From Tubiluchus corallicola (lineage: Eukaryota > Priapulida > Priapulimorpha > Priapulimorphida > Tubiluchidae), in contig JAQGDQ010001097.1 in NCBI GenBank assembly GCA_030141605.1, positions 30,001 to 63,146 of the forward strand: a stretch of 33,146 nucleotides of DNA. The letters run 5' to 3'. Under the pieces are notes generated by a model. The model worked only from the letters and a program-made list of their open reading frames with translations, searched no databases and was not told the DNA's origin. The position numbers and the translations under genes were made by a program. Below are positions 31,521 to 33,146 of this stretch, one piece after another. Position 1 is the first letter of the stretch; the number at the start of each line of letters is the position of its first letter.

Positions 31521-32465
31521 CCCTGAATACAGCGATCACCCATCGATTTATTGATCAGCCCCAACAATACTTCACTTTTGTCGAGCACCCCAGCAGTAAC
31601 GGTACACTTAAATTCTTTTTAGTCTTCTGGCACCAGTTATGAAAGTGAAGCCCACCAGTGACTGCAAATGGCTTCCTTCACTTTAAGTCCAACATTAAAT
31701 CAACAGGAGTTTAGCAAATCGAAAAAATCCACATGGATTCAATGTTGCCACGTGGATTCAATGTTGAAACGCCCAAGTTCACAAATGCAGCTATTAATGA
31801 AGCTCGCCTATTGAGTATTTTTGTTGACATTAAGGACTACGGGGAGGCGCTTTATATCACAACCTCTTCTTCGAGATGATGAAAACCAACAGTGAATGGA
31901 CAGGTGACTAAGCACAGACTAGCTCACGTCAAAAACCCATTCAGTTCAATCAGCTTGTCGTGAACTGATTCACGAGTCTGTTTATGAACAGTATAAACTT
32001 TATAAACATTAGCAACATTATAACTTTACAGCAAGTTAGACTACAGTGAATCATTTTCTCACCTGACTGGTTTCTGGTATGCATTGCCCAAGGTTAACCA
32101 GTTTCAACTGATTTGAGCTGTTACAGGTTTTAATCTAGGAGTCACAACGTAGTGTACAGAAAAGACAGTCAATAATAAAGTGTTTGTGCCACTAAAGCAG
32201 TTGGTTTATATTGCTACATATATTGACTGTGCCTTTTTCACACAGCTCAATACGTCTTCGTTCATATTGAAACCAGACACACCCGAGGGAAATAAGCCTT
32301 TTGCAAGTCTGCAATCCGGTTATGGATAAACTATTAAGCAAACCATTAAGCATGTGCTTAGGCCTCAGGGATACACCTAGAAGGGCCCGACAGTTTCTTT
32401 GTAATAAGCTGCTCTATGTTTATTTTGTAACTCGCATATAAATATGCTGAATGGATGGCCCTTTA
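31521..32465. other. No recognised gene
   Basis: ATGGATTCAATGTTGCCACG and TGGATTCAATGTTGAAACG form a short local duplication near 31,733-31,768. GGCCTCAGGGATACACCTAG then AAGGGCCC near 32,361 recalls a decayed DNA-transposon end. Nothing else was recognised. Confidence 0.4.
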
Positions 32466-32468
32466 TAT

Positions 32469-33146
<678 letters not shown>

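Noticed and set aside
31219-31642. Three overlapping Phe/Cys/Pro-rich frames of 96 to 127 codons
   Set aside because: All three frames are open because the minisatellite lacks stops; the amino-acid repeats are the same DNA unit read three ways.

Overview
The window looks like animal nuclear DNA, most probably from a mollusc or a close lophotrochozoan relative. Coding sequence is sparse and AT-rich, broken by introns with GT/AG borders, and surrounded by microsatellites, minisatellites and decayed non-LTR retrotransposons. A divergent 5S rRNA copy carries the CACGTTGAAAACACCG start that I know from molluscan 5S, which is the best taxonomic clue. There are no bacterial operons, CRISPR arrays or phage genes.

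Three gene loci can be supported. (1) A plus-strand split gene runs from about 13,046 to 20,728. Exons at 14,759-14,941, 17,377-18,058 and 20,604-20,728 join in frame and encode a cysteine-free, histidine-rich, probably secreted protein with two RGD tripeptides. The first exon is uncertain because its best-looking splice donor breaks the frame. I do not recognise the family. (2, 3) Two minus-strand genes with single uninterrupted coding exons, 22,851-24,248 and 28,025-29,368, encode type II membrane proteins of glycosyltransferase family 31 (beta-1,3-galactosyltransferase-like). They are diverged tandem paralogs.

Layout. 1-800 is featureless. 789-1,990 is a frameshifted LINE reverse transcriptase whose 3' tail runs into a CT microsatellite. 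2,514-4,741 is mostly simple repeats plus a small foldback element. 5,291-6,196 holds one copy of an interspersed element (an inverted partner lies at 10,100-10,397) and an AAT/AAG tract. 6,755-8,180 is a 28-bp minisatellite array that abuts a perfect 107-bp-arm palindrome at 8,207-8,435. 11,138-11,184 resembles a hAT-type transposon end, and 11,922-12,790 is a long GA block. Introns of the histidine-rich gene contain a TGTGCTGT minisatellite with an 88-bp higher-order repeat, two LINE 3' ends, an ACAT array and tRNA-like repeats. 21,180-22,436 contains foldback repeats and the 5S-derived sequence. 25,283-27,050 has nothing recognisable. 30,540-30,700 matches a widespread repeat motif. The window ends in a 670-bp compound microsatellite.

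The GT31 enzymes would act in the Golgi lumen adding beta-1,3-linked sugars to glycans. Nothing in the sequence links them functionally to the histidine-rich protein beyond proximity. The strongest leads are the perfect long palindrome beside a homogenised minisatellite, the RGD/His-rich protein gene, the 5S-derived element, and the repeated pattern of LINE 3' tails ending in long microsatellites.
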